Assembly: GCA_021730635.1 (NCBI GenBank) | Contig: JAJNNC010000011.1 | Location: forward strand, 1 to 64,000 | Direction of reading: 5' to 3' | Origin: Catalimonadaceae bacterium JC749 | Lineage (GTDB): Bacteria > Bacteroidota > Bacteroidia > Cytophagales > Cyclobacteriaceae | Length of the DNA stretch: 64,000 nt | In this document: one piece after another, positions 17,668 through 27,422 of the stretch | Layout: every line of letters begins with the position of its first letter | How positions within the stretch are numbered: the stretch's first letter is position 1 | Position numbers and translations under genes: made by a program | The notes under the pieces: generated by a model | Databases searched by the model: none | What the model was told of the DNA's origin: nothing | The model's input: the letters and a program-made list of their open reading frames with translations, nothing else

Positions 17668-17964
17668 TTAGACAATAAAATCAAAAACCACTACTCTTTC
17701 CAGCCTGGGCACGACCAACTCCTTGACTTCTTCATGGATGGGGTGGGGCAAATAGGCATCTCTGGATTCGGGAGAGTCAAAGGTCATGATAAAGCCATGG
17801 GTAAAATCCTCGTTTAAGCCTTCCTTGCTGTTGTAAGGACCATATTCCATGGCCAAGAGCCCGGGAATTTTCTCTACCATCGCTTTCATCGATTGGAAAC
17901 ATTCCTTGATTTGTTCCTCTGAAATGGTGGGTTTGAATTTAAATACGCCAAAGTGTCTAACCAT
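17668..17964 (-). CDS. Dabb (stress-responsive alpha/beta barrel) protein
   Basis: About 98 residues from the ATG at 17964, which gives the family's usual MVRHFGVFKFKP start; an ATG at 17985 would add seven residues. The dimeric ferredoxin-like Dabb fold is seen in the pattern HxxxFKFKP..SEEQIKECF, LLAMEYGPYNSKEG and DFTHGFIMTFDSPESRDAYLPHPIHEEV. Members are small cytosolic proteins; some are cyclases or decarboxylases, most are unassigned. It follows the haem-bearing dehydrogenase with about 47 bp between and precedes the Tm-1-like gene, so it probably belongs to the same pathway. Confidence 0.88.
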   Translation of the reverse strand: MVRHFGVFKFKPTISEEQIKECFQSMKAMVEKIPGLLAMEYGPYNSKEGLNEDFTHGFIMTFDSPESRDAYLPHPIHEEVKELVVPRLERVVVFDFIV

Positions 17965-18011
17965 TGTATTATTGTTTTCGGCCACTGATCATGTTAACTG
18001 CTTGAAAATCT

Positions 18012-21000
18012 TTATTTTAAAGTACGGATATAAGTAATCAGATCCGCAATTTGCTCCTCGGTATAACTTTCTATGAGCCCTTTGGGCATAAAGGATCGCC
18101 CTCCCAGAAAACCCTGGCTCCGGATCGCTTCTGCTGCAATGAAGACCTGACTACCGCCCATGAAGGCGAGGGTGGTTCCACGCTCATCTTTTTTCACTAA
18201 ATAACCTTCCATACTGCTACCATCTTTTTTAGTGACACGATAAGCCGCATAACCGGATTCTACAGCTGCGTCCGGATCAAGAATGGCAGTGAGCAGGGCT
18301 TCGGTATCCCGGTTGGCAGAACCGTCTAAGGCAGGGGCAATGTCCTGTCCTTTGTTGCCCACTTTGTGGCACATCAGGCAGGTCTGAAAGAGTACTTCCC
18401 CTTTGGGAGCACTGCCTTCTTTTTTCTCCGCAATGCTGATGTACCGGGCGAGTTTATCTTCAAAAGCCTTCTTTTCTTCTTCCTCCCGTTTTTTTACTCC
18501 TTCCAGAATGGCCGAGCCACGAGGATCGGTGCGGTTGGTATTATAAACCCGTTCTGCCGCAGAGAGGTCAAAAGCGGCCAGCGCTATGAGGTTTTGATCG
18601 TATACCTGCTTTAGTAGATCAGCCCCTTGTGCTGTACCCGATAACATATCGGCCAGCTCACTTTTCTGAGAAGCGGTAAGCTTGGGTATCCATGGCTGCA
18701 GAGCCTGCAGGCCTGCCTCCGGATTTGCTTTGGTGAGGCTGTGCAATGCCGTTGCCCGTATTGGGAAGCTGTATTTTTCATTGTGAAGTATGCGTGCAAA
18801 CACCTCCTGATGGGCCTTCGGATGATTCTCCAGTGCTTTGAGTGCGAGTGCCAGGGTTTGGTCAGACCATTGATCATTGAGCAAAGCCACAACCGCTTCC
18901 TGCGAATTTTTCATGTTGAAGCGGCCTATGGCATCCAGCGCCAGGTTTATGTCTGACTCCGCATTTTTCCGGAGTAGTGCACTGACCGGCTCCTGGAGTA
19001 GGGCCGAGAGTTCGGGAGACTGCACCTGCTCCTGATTTTGCAGGGCAAAGTGGATGTATTCCGCGGCGTGAGCCGGATTTTGCAGGACAGGCTTGACGGC
19101 AGTATACACCTCTTTGTTTCCCAGCATTTGGGCAATGCTTACGAAGGTAGGCTCGTCGAGTTGGGTGATGTTGGCTTCGGGCCAGAACTTGAGAAAAGCG
19201 GTTTCTTTTTGCGCATCTGGCAACGCCTGTATCGCCCACAGTAAGTTTTCAACGGGGACTTTTTTGGCAGAGGGACCCTTTAGGTAGGTCTGTAAGGCTT
19301 CCGGATATTGTTCCAACGCTTTGCGCGCGAGAAAACGTTCGTGCTTTCTCTCATAAGCGCCACCCATGGCATTCCCCGGAAGTTCCGGTTTGGCGGCACG
19401 AACGAGTAGATCGATGGTAGACTGATCTGCCGCTCCTATTTCTGCGAGTGTACGAATGACCTGAGCGCGGACCGTAGGATTTTTGTCTTCTATCAGCTCT
19501 TTGACAGCACTGGCTGTCTGGGCAGGCTTGAGAGAAAAGCTTGTCAGGGAACGAACCGCCTCCCGGCGAAGATGAGGTAAGGGAGACTGTAGTAAGGATG
19601 TCAGGAGTTTGTGATCGTAATGTTGGATACCTTCCAACGACCAGAGCGCATGGATACGTGTAATTTCATCTTGCGAGGGATCACCGGCTAAAGCCACCAG
19701 CGCCGGCGCTAGCTTTCTGGTTTCTGCCAAAGGACGATCAGTAATCTGATGCCAGGCTGCCCGTTTCGCCCAGAGCGAGGGTGACTTCAGATGGCTGACC
19801 AGGGCTTCCGTTTGCATTTGATAGAAGTCAGGAATATCCCGTGGCTGTTGACTCTTGTGACGGATGCGCCAGATTCTACCGTGCGATTTGTCACGGTCGG
19901 GGTGGGTGGTAGGCACTTCATTGTGAGAGACAATTTTGTTGTACCAATCTGCAATATAAAGACATCCGTCAGGGCCAAACTCCATGTTCACCGGGCGGAA
20001 CCAGTCGTCTTTAGAGGTTAAAAGATCCGGCAGATGCTGAGAAGTAACGCTCCCATCGGGGTTTCTGATGATCTTCACGGCGTTGATCGTACTGGTGATG
20101 GGATTGGCCAGAAAAGCCACATCCTTCCATTCGTCGGGGAAAGATCCGGAAACATCATCTGAAAAGGCTAACCCTGAGATGCCGGTACCGCCCACACGAA
20201 ATTCGTGCAGTTGAGGCATCCAGGGTTGGTAGAAACGTAATCGCTCATTCCCAATGCCCGGAAATCCCATGCCTGACTCTAAGGGAACCACGGAATAGCC
20301 TAAATCATTGGCTTCGGAGCCAAACCACTGCCCGTTGTGGCGGAGCTGAAAGCCCCAGATATTATTGAGCCCTGCATTCAGGAGTTCTATTTTTTTAGCA
20401 TCCAGGGAGAAGCGAACTATCTTACTGTAATTGATGGTCAGTTTGACATCGCTTTGTAAGGAAGAAACCTCCCCTTTATTCAGCGCGCCATGGCTGAAAT
20501 GAATCCAGTCGCCAGGCGCTCTTATCAATACATGCGACATGGTATGAGAATCGGTAAAACCAAAGCCGGTAAACATAGGCGTGCGTTGATCTGCCTTGCC
20601 ATCTCCGTTGGTATCGTCAAGGAAGAAAAGCTCAGAGCCCTGGGCTACGTAAGCGCCATCTTTATAAGGCAGAATACTCTGGGGAATGGTAAGACCGTCA
20701 GCCCATACGGTGGTTTTGACCGGTGCCTCGTCATACAGGTTGGAGAGTATCAGGATCTTATCCGTCCCTTGGGTCTTTCCCTGATACAGCGACAGGACGC
20801 GCTTGAAGTTGGGATGATTCTTCTGCGCTTCCTGATCATTCATCAGCGCCAGTAAATCATTCCATTGGATATCTGCGACAGGGTCCAGGGGATACATGGC
20901 GGCGGTCTGGGTCCAGAGTCGGCCGGCATCGTCGAAGGTGAGATCAATGGGGTTCACGATCCCTTCTCTTTCGCTGGCGACCAGCTCGATGACAAAACCT

Positions 21001-21128
21001 TCGGGAACGGTAAATCCTGCCAGTTCCTGTTCGGGTGTATTGATCTGGGTACGGGTAGAGAGAGATTGTGCCCATAGGGCTGCTGTACAATATAGGCTCG
21101 TTACGAGCAATAGCGTAATAAACTTCAT
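18012..21128 (-). CDS. PVC-type dehydrogenase with HEAT repeats and C-terminal haem c domain
   Basis: A 1038-residue secreted protein. Signal peptide (MKFITLLLVTSLYCTAALWAQ), then the PVC-type 'membrane-bound dehydrogenase' propeller (about 35-420: GFVIELVASEREGIVNPIDL, GRLWTQTAAMYP, WGFQLRHNGQWFGSEANDLGY, MEFGPDGCLYIADWYNKIV), then HEAT repeats (about 450-860), and a C-terminal cytochrome domain of the TIGR02603 type with the haem motif CLMCH at 917-921 and a likely axial Met1014 (SFMPKG). The protein would oxidise a periplasmic substrate and pass electrons to the respiratory chain. It lies between the DUF1080 gene (103 bp upstream) and the Dabb gene. Family name is firm; catalytic activity has not been shown for the family, so the substrate is inference. 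Confidence 0.9.
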   Translation of the reverse strand: MKFITLLLVTSLYCTAALWAQSLSTRTQINTPEQELAGFTVPEGFVIELVASEREGIVNPIDLTFDDAGRLWTQTAAMYPLDPVADIQWNDLLALMNDQEAQKNHPNFKRVLSLYQGKTQGTDKILILSNLYDEAPVKTTVWADGLTIPQSILPYKDGAYVAQGSELFFLDDTNGDGKADQRTPMFTGFGFTDSHTMSHVLIRAPGDWIHFSHGALNKGEVSSLQSDVKLTINYSKIVRFSLDAKKIELLNAGLNNIWGFQLRHNGQWFGSEANDLGYSVVPLESGMGFPGIGNERLRFYQPWMPQLHEFRVGGTGISGLAFSDDVSGSFPDEWKDVAFLANPITSTINAVKIIRNPDGSVTSQHLPDLLTSKDDWFRPVNMEFGPDGCLYIADWYNKIVSHNEVPTTHPDRDKSHGRIWRIRHKSQQPRDIPDFYQMQTEALVSHLKSPSLWAKRAAWHQITDRPLAETRKLAPALVALAGDPSQDEITRIHALWSLEGIQHYDHKLLTSLLQSPLPHLRREAVRSLTSFSLKPAQTASAVKELIEDKNPTVRAQVIRTLAEIGAADQSTIDLLVRAAKPELPGNAMGGAYERKHERFLARKALEQYPEALQTYLKGPSAKKVPVENLLWAIQALPDAQKETAFLKFWPEANITQLDEPTFVSIAQMLGNKEVYTAVKPVLQNPAHAAEYIHFALQNQEQVQSPELSALLQEPVSALLRKNAESDINLALDAIGRFNMKNSQEAVVALLNDQWSDQTLALALKALENHPKAHQEVFARILHNEKYSFPIRATALHSLTKANPEAGLQALQPWIPKLTASQKSELADMLSGTAQGADLLKQVYDQNLIALAAFDLSAAERVYNTNRTDPRGSAILEGVKKREEEEKKAFEDKLARYISIAEKKEGSAPKGEVLFQTCLMCHKVGNKGQDIAPALDGSANRDTEALLTAILDPDAAVESGYAAYRVTKKDGSSMEGYLVKKDERGTTLAFMGGSQVFIAAEAIRSQGFLGGRSFMPKGLIESYTEEQIADLITYIRTLK

Positions 21129-21231
21129 AGTTTCAGGGTATTAGTGCTAAAAAAACTTCCATTCAATGTGGCTCGCCCGCTTTGTGGTGAGCAGGCCGGT
21201 AGGCAATGCTATGGATTATCTTTTTAGCGCA

Positions 21232-21894
21232 TTATTTTAGTTCATTGATGGTAAGGTTCCGAAACTCCACCTTGGCTGCACCACCACTATGCACTTGCAC
21301 GGCGATCACCCCCCTGGCAGGTATCTGGGCATCTTTCTCTATATAATCACAGGTTTTGACACCGTTGATGTACAGTTCATGGTGGTTGCCTTTGACCCGA
21401 ATGATGTAGCTATTCCAGCCATCTTCCTTCAGGATATGTTTGAGTGTGCGGAGGTCGCCACCACAAAGTTTTCCTCGACGATGCTCATCATAAATATCTC
21501 CCCAGTAACCATTACCAATATCAGCCTGATAACCTACCATCTGTCCCTCATGTATCTTGGAACGATATTGAATACCGCTGTTGATCATCCCCGTTTCAGG
21601 GTCACCGGAGAGACGGAACAGGCATCGGAACTCGAAGTCACCAAACTCCTTTTCAGTGTAGAGATAGGTGTTTTCTGTGATGATCGTACTTCCATCACCC
21701 CCTATGATGACACTGTCTTTCGCATGCCATAACTTCTCCTCCGCCGGTTTCATGGTTTTCCAACCTTTGAGGGTTTTTCCATCAAAAAGGGAGGTACTTT
21801 TGACTGTCTCCTGTCCGTAGGTATCTGATGCGGGAAAAAATAGAACTAAAATAAGTATTTTTAGACTTAAAGCTATTTTTGCGATCTTCTTCAT
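21232..21894 (-). CDS. DUF1080 (3-keto-disaccharide hydrolase) family protein, secreted
   Basis: A 220-residue protein from the ATG at 21894; the ATG at 21924 adds ten residues before the signal peptide and is less likely. Signal peptide (KKIAKIALSLKILILVLFF), then a concanavalin-like DUF1080 domain: SLFDGKTLKGWK, FGDFEFRCLFRLSG, NSGIQYRSKIHEG, YQADIGNGYWGDIYDEHRRG and the closing VIAVQVHSGGAAKVEFRNL. Members act on 3-keto-glycosides made by sugar 3-dehydrogenases, either hydrolysing them or eliminating the aglycone. The downstream neighbour is the haem-bearing dehydrogenase and the upstream neighbour is SusD (146 bp), so it probably acts in the periplasm on an imported glycoside. Confidence 0.88.
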   Translation of the reverse strand: MKKIAKIALSLKILILVLFFPASDTYGQETVKSTSLFDGKTLKGWKTMKPAEEKLWHAKDSVIIGGDGSTIITENTYLYTEKEFGDFEFRCLFRLSGDPETGMINSGIQYRSKIHEGQMVGYQADIGNGYWGDIYDEHRRGKLCGGDLRTLKHILKEDGWNSYIIRVKGNHHELYINGVKTCDYIEKDAQIPARGVIAVQVHSGGAAKVEFRNLTINELK

Positions 21895-22070
21895 GTTGTT
21901 GTAATAGTTCCAATGTTTTCTCATAGTATGCTATTTTTATTAAAAGGCTTTCTTACCCGATCCTGTCACCGATGCACAAAATAGTGCTTTTCAGTGACAC
22001 GATCAGGAAGGGCCTGCCTTTTTTCTGCCACAGGCCATGCGTTTGGGTGAAGATTTCCAAACCTGCCTTG

Positions 22071-23822
22071 TTAATTGTACCCTATATTTTGTTCATATAC
22101 CCCTTCACTTAAATCAATCTGAGCCTGGGGTATCGGTAAATATTCATGTTTTCCTTTGGTGAACTCCGCTTCTTTCAGATGCACCCGATATTCCCTTTCT
22201 TTAACAAAATAGGGGTTTAACACTTCGGCAGCAATACCCCAGCGGACTAAATCATAAAAACGCTCTCCTTCCATGGCCAGCTCGAGTCTGCGTTCCCACA
22301 TCAATGCCTTGAAGGCAAAATCCTGTGTCCAGTCGCAGTTCACTCCTGGTTCGTACTCCCTGATGTAATAGTTTGAGAAAGTTTCTCCATTGGGATAAGA
22401 CAATTTACTCATACTATTCTGGGCACGCCTTCTGATCTGGTTGATGATGACAAGCGCTTCATCTATGCGATTCAGCTGAATCAGGGCCTCGGCCTTCCAA
22501 AGCAACACCTCGTCAAAACGGATAATATCTTTATTTTTGGAGTCCGTATCATAGGCATAGCCCTTGGCTACGGTTTTGCTGGGGCTATCGGGGTGCTGTG
22601 GAGATCGCATGGGTGAAAAGGGGCCATACGTATCCGGGTCCCTTACCCAATTGACGGAATAGATGAATTCAGTGTCATATTTGAAGGGATGTCCGGGAAT
22701 GCCAACGGTATGATCCAGGCGCGGATCTACTGTATTACTCCAGAAATCTTCCGGATTGATCATGGGTACCTCATTGAAGGTATCAAACATGGGAAGCCCT
22801 GTTTGCGGATCTGTTTTAAAAGCGTTCACCATGTTTTGACTGGGTTGATGAAAGCTGCAGCACCCATAACGCGGAGAGGTATTGTAGTTGAGGGCTTCTT
22901 CCATATTGATATTACCCATGGGGGTACCATCGTCAATAGAATACTGTACGGAAAAGATGGACTCCATGCCATTATCAAAATCCCACAGGAAGTTTTTGCT
23001 GATATCGTCGAACAAATCATATTGGCCTGAACCAATGACCTCGTCTGTTAAAGTCACAACTTCCAGAAGATAGGCAGCATTCATGTTAATCACCTGGTGT
23101 TGTTCATTTTGTTCATAAGCCTGAAAAAGCCGGGTTTTGGCCAGGTAGGCTTTTGCCGCATAGCTATTGGCTCTTCCAATTTGCGTTTGTGTGGGCGGCA
23201 GGTTGTCGATGGCATACTGAAAATCTTCTGCAATTTTTCCCCATAACTCCTGGTCGGACAATGCCCTGTTGGAGACCGTTTTGATATCCTCTTCGGTCAT
23301 TTCTTCATCGATGTAGGGTAAATGTTTAAACAAAACTTTTAAGCTAAAGTAATAATGACCTCTCAGGAATCGCATTTCAGCCATACGAGATGTTTTTTCC
23401 GGAAACTCTTCTTCCGACAAATTTTTTAAGCTTCTCAGGGCGACATTCGTCCTTTGGATGCAACTGTACAGATCAACCCACATTTTATCAGGTCCGGCCC
23501 AACCACCTTCTTGTGGCGTACCATATTTAAACCCTTCAAAAAGGTTCCACTGACCCTGGTCATTGGTGCCGCCTCCTCCTTTGTACGCATCGTCGGAACG
23601 TACACTGGACCACATCCATTTTGAGTTATAAGGGGCTCTCCAATGACCCGCCGCCAAGGTAGCGTAAGCGGCATTGCATAGTTTTTCAACAGCATCGGGT
23701 GTAGAAAGTTGCTCCTCTGATAAAACACCTTGAGGTTTGTACTCTAAAAACGCGGCGTCCTCACAAGCCAGCAGCAGCATGCTGGTTATCACTACAGAAA
23801 TATAAAATATATGCTTTTTCAT
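22071..23822 (-). CDS. SusD/RagB-family outer-membrane lipoprotein
   Basis: A 583-residue lipoprotein. The N-terminus (MKKHIFYISVVITSMLLLAC) ends in a lipobox, so the Cys at residue 20 is lipidated. The SusD-like N-terminal helical part (DAVEKLCNAAYATLAAG, MRFLRGHYYFSLKVLF) and the RagB/SusD C-terminal part (DIIRFDEVLLWKAEALIQLNR, ELAMEGERFYDLVRWG, YLPIPQAQIDLSEG) are complete. SusD proteins sit on the outer surface as the lid of the SusC transporter and bind the ligand. It follows susC by 30 bp. The ligand cannot be deduced; DUF1080 and the dehydrogenases downstream hint at a glycoside. Confidence 0.95.
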   Translation of the reverse strand: MKKHIFYISVVITSMLLLACEDAAFLEYKPQGVLSEEQLSTPDAVEKLCNAAYATLAAGHWRAPYNSKWMWSSVRSDDAYKGGGGTNDQGQWNLFEGFKYGTPQEGGWAGPDKMWVDLYSCIQRTNVALRSLKNLSEEEFPEKTSRMAEMRFLRGHYYFSLKVLFKHLPYIDEEMTEEDIKTVSNRALSDQELWGKIAEDFQYAIDNLPPTQTQIGRANSYAAKAYLAKTRLFQAYEQNEQHQVINMNAAYLLEVVTLTDEVIGSGQYDLFDDISKNFLWDFDNGMESIFSVQYSIDDGTPMGNINMEEALNYNTSPRYGCCSFHQPSQNMVNAFKTDPQTGLPMFDTFNEVPMINPEDFWSNTVDPRLDHTVGIPGHPFKYDTEFIYSVNWVRDPDTYGPFSPMRSPQHPDSPSKTVAKGYAYDTDSKNKDIIRFDEVLLWKAEALIQLNRIDEALVIINQIRRRAQNSMSKLSYPNGETFSNYYIREYEPGVNCDWTQDFAFKALMWERRLELAMEGERFYDLVRWGIAAEVLNPYFVKEREYRVHLKEAEFTKGKHEYLPIPQAQIDLSEGVYEQNIGYN

Positions 23823-23852
23823 AATCGTTTTTCTTTAGGATCATTCTTGAAG

Positions 23853-26800
23853 TTATAATGAGAAATTGACACCCAAGGTGAACTTGAGCGGTCTTCCATA
23901 ATCATTATTGGGATTTTCAGGATCCGGACCTGTATAGGTATTGCTCTTCAGCAGGACGAGATTCTCGCCAATGAGAAAAACACGCAGGTTGTCCAGGAAC
24001 TTCAGTCCACTTGTATCAAAATTGTAGTTGAGTTCTACATTTCGTACTTTCATGTACGATCCGTTTTCAATAAAATAGCTGGAAGACCGGTATTCATTAT
24101 TCTTATTGGAGGTAATCAGGGCAGGAATGGGGCTGCCTGAATTCTGGGGTGTCCAGGCATCCAGCACCCTTGTTCCATAGTTAATGCCTGCTCTGGAGAA
24201 AATAAAATCTGTGTTCTGCTTCGTCGAGTTATAAACGTTTTTCCCCGATTCCCCATTCAGGAAGACAGTCAAACCCCATCGTTTGTAGGTTACATTGGCC
24301 GTTAAACCATAAATGAATGCCGGTAATGTGTTTCCCTGAAATTTCTGATCCAGAGAATTGATGACCCCGTCGTTATTCAAATCCGCATACCTGATTCTTC
24401 CAATATCTTTCCCTACCTGATCGGCATGGGCATCTACCTCTTCCTGGTTCTGGAAAAGGCCATCGGCCACATAACCAAACAAGGCCCGTTGGGAATGACC
24501 TAAAATGGTTTGCTCCACGTTGCCGGGGTAAGCCCTGACGACGTCTTCCGGTAAATAAGTGATTTTGTCCTCAAAATGCCCGACATTGGTAGAAATCGTG
24601 TATTTAAAGTCTCCGGCAGCTTTACTGTATTCCAGAATAAATTCCCATCCCTTGTTTTCTACCGTAGCGCCATTGTACCATTTGTTGCCTCCTTCTCCGA
24701 TAGCGCCCAGATAGGGCGGCTGAATTAAAATATCTTTGGATTTTCTGACATAATAATCAAAGGAACCGGTGATAGCCATGCCTAAAAATCCAAAGTCAAG
24801 CCCTACGTTGTTCTCTGTGGTCGTCTCCCATTTTAAGATAGGGTTGCCTGCTTTTACCCGCCGGAACCCGGATGGTAAATTGCCACTGTCATTGCCGCCT
24901 ATATCATAGGAGGTACTGTAATCCCAGTCCCAGGTGTAGTCTATCCCATAACGAGCTTCATAGAGGGCCAGTGCGGCATCATTGCCAATCTCCTGGTTAC
25001 CCACAATGCCAAATCCATATCTTGGTTTCAGAAAATCAATAAATTCAAAATTATCCTTGATAAAAGGTTCCTGATCCATTCTCCAGCCAGCGGAGACAGA
25101 CGGGAAAGTACCAAATTTATTCTCTACCCCGAACCGGGAAGAACCATCGTAGCGTAAAGTGGCAGCGAGAAGATATTTGTCAGAAAAATTATAGTTTATT
25201 TTTCCAAAAAATGATAAGAGCTGATAGCCGGTTTCCGACCCTGATACGGTCTGGGTTCCCACAGCGGCATTCATCTCATAATAGTCCCGTTCGTCTGAAG
25301 CAAAATCATCGGCAAAGGTATTGAGCCAGACGTCATTGTTCTTGTAGAGTTCTGTGCCAGCCAGGATCGTAGCGGAATGTTTGTTATGCGCAATATTATA
25401 GTTTAAGGTATTACTTAAACTCCAGTTAAAAGTATTGTTTTTGTTGATGGTCAGGTTGGCTATTTCACGATGCAGGAAGCCGGATTCAAAAGGTCTTTGT
25501 ATGTCAGTCAGGGTAGAATTAAGGTACTCGATGCCCAAGGTGGATCGCAGCTCGAGATTTTTGATCACATTGATGGCCACATAACCACTTCCCATGATTC
25601 TTTCCGTTTTGGTATTGTCCCATGCATTAATATGGGAATCCAATACGGGTTGAAGCCAGTCTTCAAATCCGGCACCCCAGGGACCTCCCCAACCTCCATC
25701 TTCTGTGTGAACAGGAATGATGGGTTGTATGGTCAAAGCACCACCCCTGACATGGTCCGGATACCTGACAGAGGAAGTTACTACGATATTTTCCCCAATT
25801 TCAATGGCATCATTCAGAAATTTATAGTGGGAGTTAAGGCTTAGATTCAGTCTGTTAAATTTATCATTGATAAAGACACCTTTGTTCAGGTAATGAGCGA
25901 TGGATAATCTTGAGCCTCCCGCTTGGCCCCCTGTGGATAGGGTCAGTTCATTTCTTAAAATGAGTCCCGGCTGTGTCACTTCCTCCCACCAATCCGTATC
26001 GGCGCTTCTTATGCCTAACTCCTGGCTGATCCATTCGTTGGGGATGACCCGATTCAAAACAGGATTGCCGTTGCCATCATAATTCCAGTCATAATCGTAA
26101 AGAGGATGGTCGTTCGGGTCGTTCCCTTCATTGATAAAAGCTTGCCACATGGCCCGTCCGCGCTGCTCCGTATTCAGCACCGGCGTGATGCTTTGGTATT
26201 TCTGGGTGGTCACCCTGGAATCAAAGGTGATTCTGTTTCCTTTTCCTTTTTTGGTTTCTATGATAATTACACCATTGGAAGCTCTGGAGCCATAAATAGA
26301 AGAGGCTGCGGCATCTTTCAATACCTGAATATTCTCAATACTGCTGGCATCTATATTGTTGATACCGTTTTTGGTGGGCAAACCATCAATAATGTAGAGA
26401 GGAGAATTATCGCCAAGGGTGCTCAACCCTCTGATGACAATGCCTACCCCCGCCCCTGGGGCTCCTGAAGTTGTGACATAGGCTCCAGGCATTTGTCCTT
26501 GCAGTGCTTCCAAGGGGTTACTGGCAGAACTCCTCACCAGTGTTTCTGTATCCACCACATCAATAGCGCCTGTCAAATCACTTTTTCTTTGCGTTCCATA
26601 CCCCACAACCACTACCTCGTTCAGGCTTTGTACATCTTCTGCCAGGGTCACATCAATAGTATTTCTTCCATTCACCGGTATTTCCTGTATCGCATAACCA
26701 ATGGAGGAAAATATCAAGGTATCATTTTCATTGGGTACATTGAGGCTATACTTACCATCAATATCCGTCACTGTCCCGATGGTGGTGCTTTTTACCAGCA

Positions 26801-27266
26801 CATTGACCCCTGGCAGGGTGCCTCCCCCTGTAGTGGAGGTGACGGTGCCTGTCACCATAATTTCCGGTTTTATTTCCACTTCATACCTTAAGGTTTCCCC
26901 GGCCATTTTGCTCACATTAATGCTATTGTTGACCTGCTTGAATTTAAGGTGTGCCTGGCTGGATATTTCCAGTAAAATGTCTGCGACAGATTGTCGATTA
27001 GACTTCAGGCTCATTTTCACCTCCCCATCCAGGTCTTTCTTTTCATAAGAAAATTTAAATTTCGTTTTTGACTCTATGGCTTCAAAAACTTCTGTCAGAG
27101 AGGCATCTTCAAGGTCGATAGAAATAAACACCTCTTTGGCACTAAGGGCTTCTTGCGTGACCCCATCGGTTGCAAACAGAGCGCTGAAAAGCACATCCTG
27201 TATCATTACACTGCCAAAAAGTAGGTTTGGCGTAAAGAGTAGTAGGTGTATTAGTATAAATTTCAT
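23853..27266 (-). CDS. SusC/RagA TonB-dependent transporter with STN signalling domain
   Basis: A 1137-residue outer-membrane transporter. Signal peptide; a secretin/TonB short N-terminal (STN) domain at about 45-115 (VFISIDLEDASLTEVFEAIESK); a carboxypeptidase-D-like beta-sandwich at about 133-215 (GVNVLVKSTTIGTVTDIDGKY); TonB-box-like VVVGYGTQRKSDLTGAI; a plug (LQGQMPGAYVTTSG, VIRGLSTLGDNSPLYIIDGLP); and a 22-strand barrel ending in FTLGVNFSL. The STN domain is the part that speaks to a FecR anti-sigma factor, and the fecR and sigma genes lie directly upstream, so the transporter probably induces its own operon when loaded. It is paired with susD, 30 bp downstream. Confidence 0.95.
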   Translation of the reverse strand: MKFILIHLLLFTPNLLFGSVMIQDVLFSALFATDGVTQEALSAKEVFISIDLEDASLTEVFEAIESKTKFKFSYEKKDLDGEVKMSLKSNRQSVADILLEISSQAHLKFKQVNNSINVSKMAGETLRYEVEIKPEIMVTGTVTSTTGGGTLPGVNVLVKSTTIGTVTDIDGKYSLNVPNENDTLIFSSIGYAIQEIPVNGRNTIDVTLAEDVQSLNEVVVVGYGTQRKSDLTGAIDVVDTETLVRSSASNPLEALQGQMPGAYVTTSGAPGAGVGIVIRGLSTLGDNSPLYIIDGLPTKNGINNIDASSIENIQVLKDAAASSIYGSRASNGVIIIETKKGKGNRITFDSRVTTQKYQSITPVLNTEQRGRAMWQAFINEGNDPNDHPLYDYDWNYDGNGNPVLNRVIPNEWISQELGIRSADTDWWEEVTQPGLILRNELTLSTGGQAGGSRLSIAHYLNKGVFINDKFNRLNLSLNSHYKFLNDAIEIGENIVVTSSVRYPDHVRGGALTIQPIIPVHTEDGGWGGPWGAGFEDWLQPVLDSHINAWDNTKTERIMGSGYVAINVIKNLELRSTLGIEYLNSTLTDIQRPFESGFLHREIANLTINKNNTFNWSLSNTLNYNIAHNKHSATILAGTELYKNNDVWLNTFADDFASDERDYYEMNAAVGTQTVSGSETGYQLLSFFGKINYNFSDKYLLAATLRYDGSSRFGVENKFGTFPSVSAGWRMDQEPFIKDNFEFIDFLKPRYGFGIVGNQEIGNDAALALYEARYGIDYTWDWDYSTSYDIGGNDSGNLPSGFRRVKAGNPILKWETTTENNVGLDFGFLGMAITGSFDYYVRKSKDILIQPPYLGAIGEGGNKWYNGATVENKGWEFILEYSKAAGDFKYTISTNVGHFEDKITYLPEDVVRAYPGNVEQTILGHSQRALFGYVADGLFQNQEEVDAHADQVGKDIGRIRYADLNNDGVINSLDQKFQGNTLPAFIYGLTANVTYKRWGLTVFLNGESGKNVYNSTKQNTDFIFSRAGINYGTRVLDAWTPQNSGSPIPALITSNKNNEYRSSSYFIENGSYMKVRNVELNYNFDTSGLKFLDNLRVFLIGENLVLLKSNTYTGPDPENPNNDYGRPLKFTLGVNFSL

Positions 27267-27422
27267 AGAATAACTTGGTTATGATTGAGGTTCAGTATTA
27301 GTCTGAGCACAACGATCCTGGGGAAAGCCCACCTAGCCCATTGGGCTTATGATCCTGACAGGCGAGGCTCACAAAGCTGGCAATGCTAATTTAGGAGGTG
27401 TCTTTTTTCATGGTAGTGTTGT

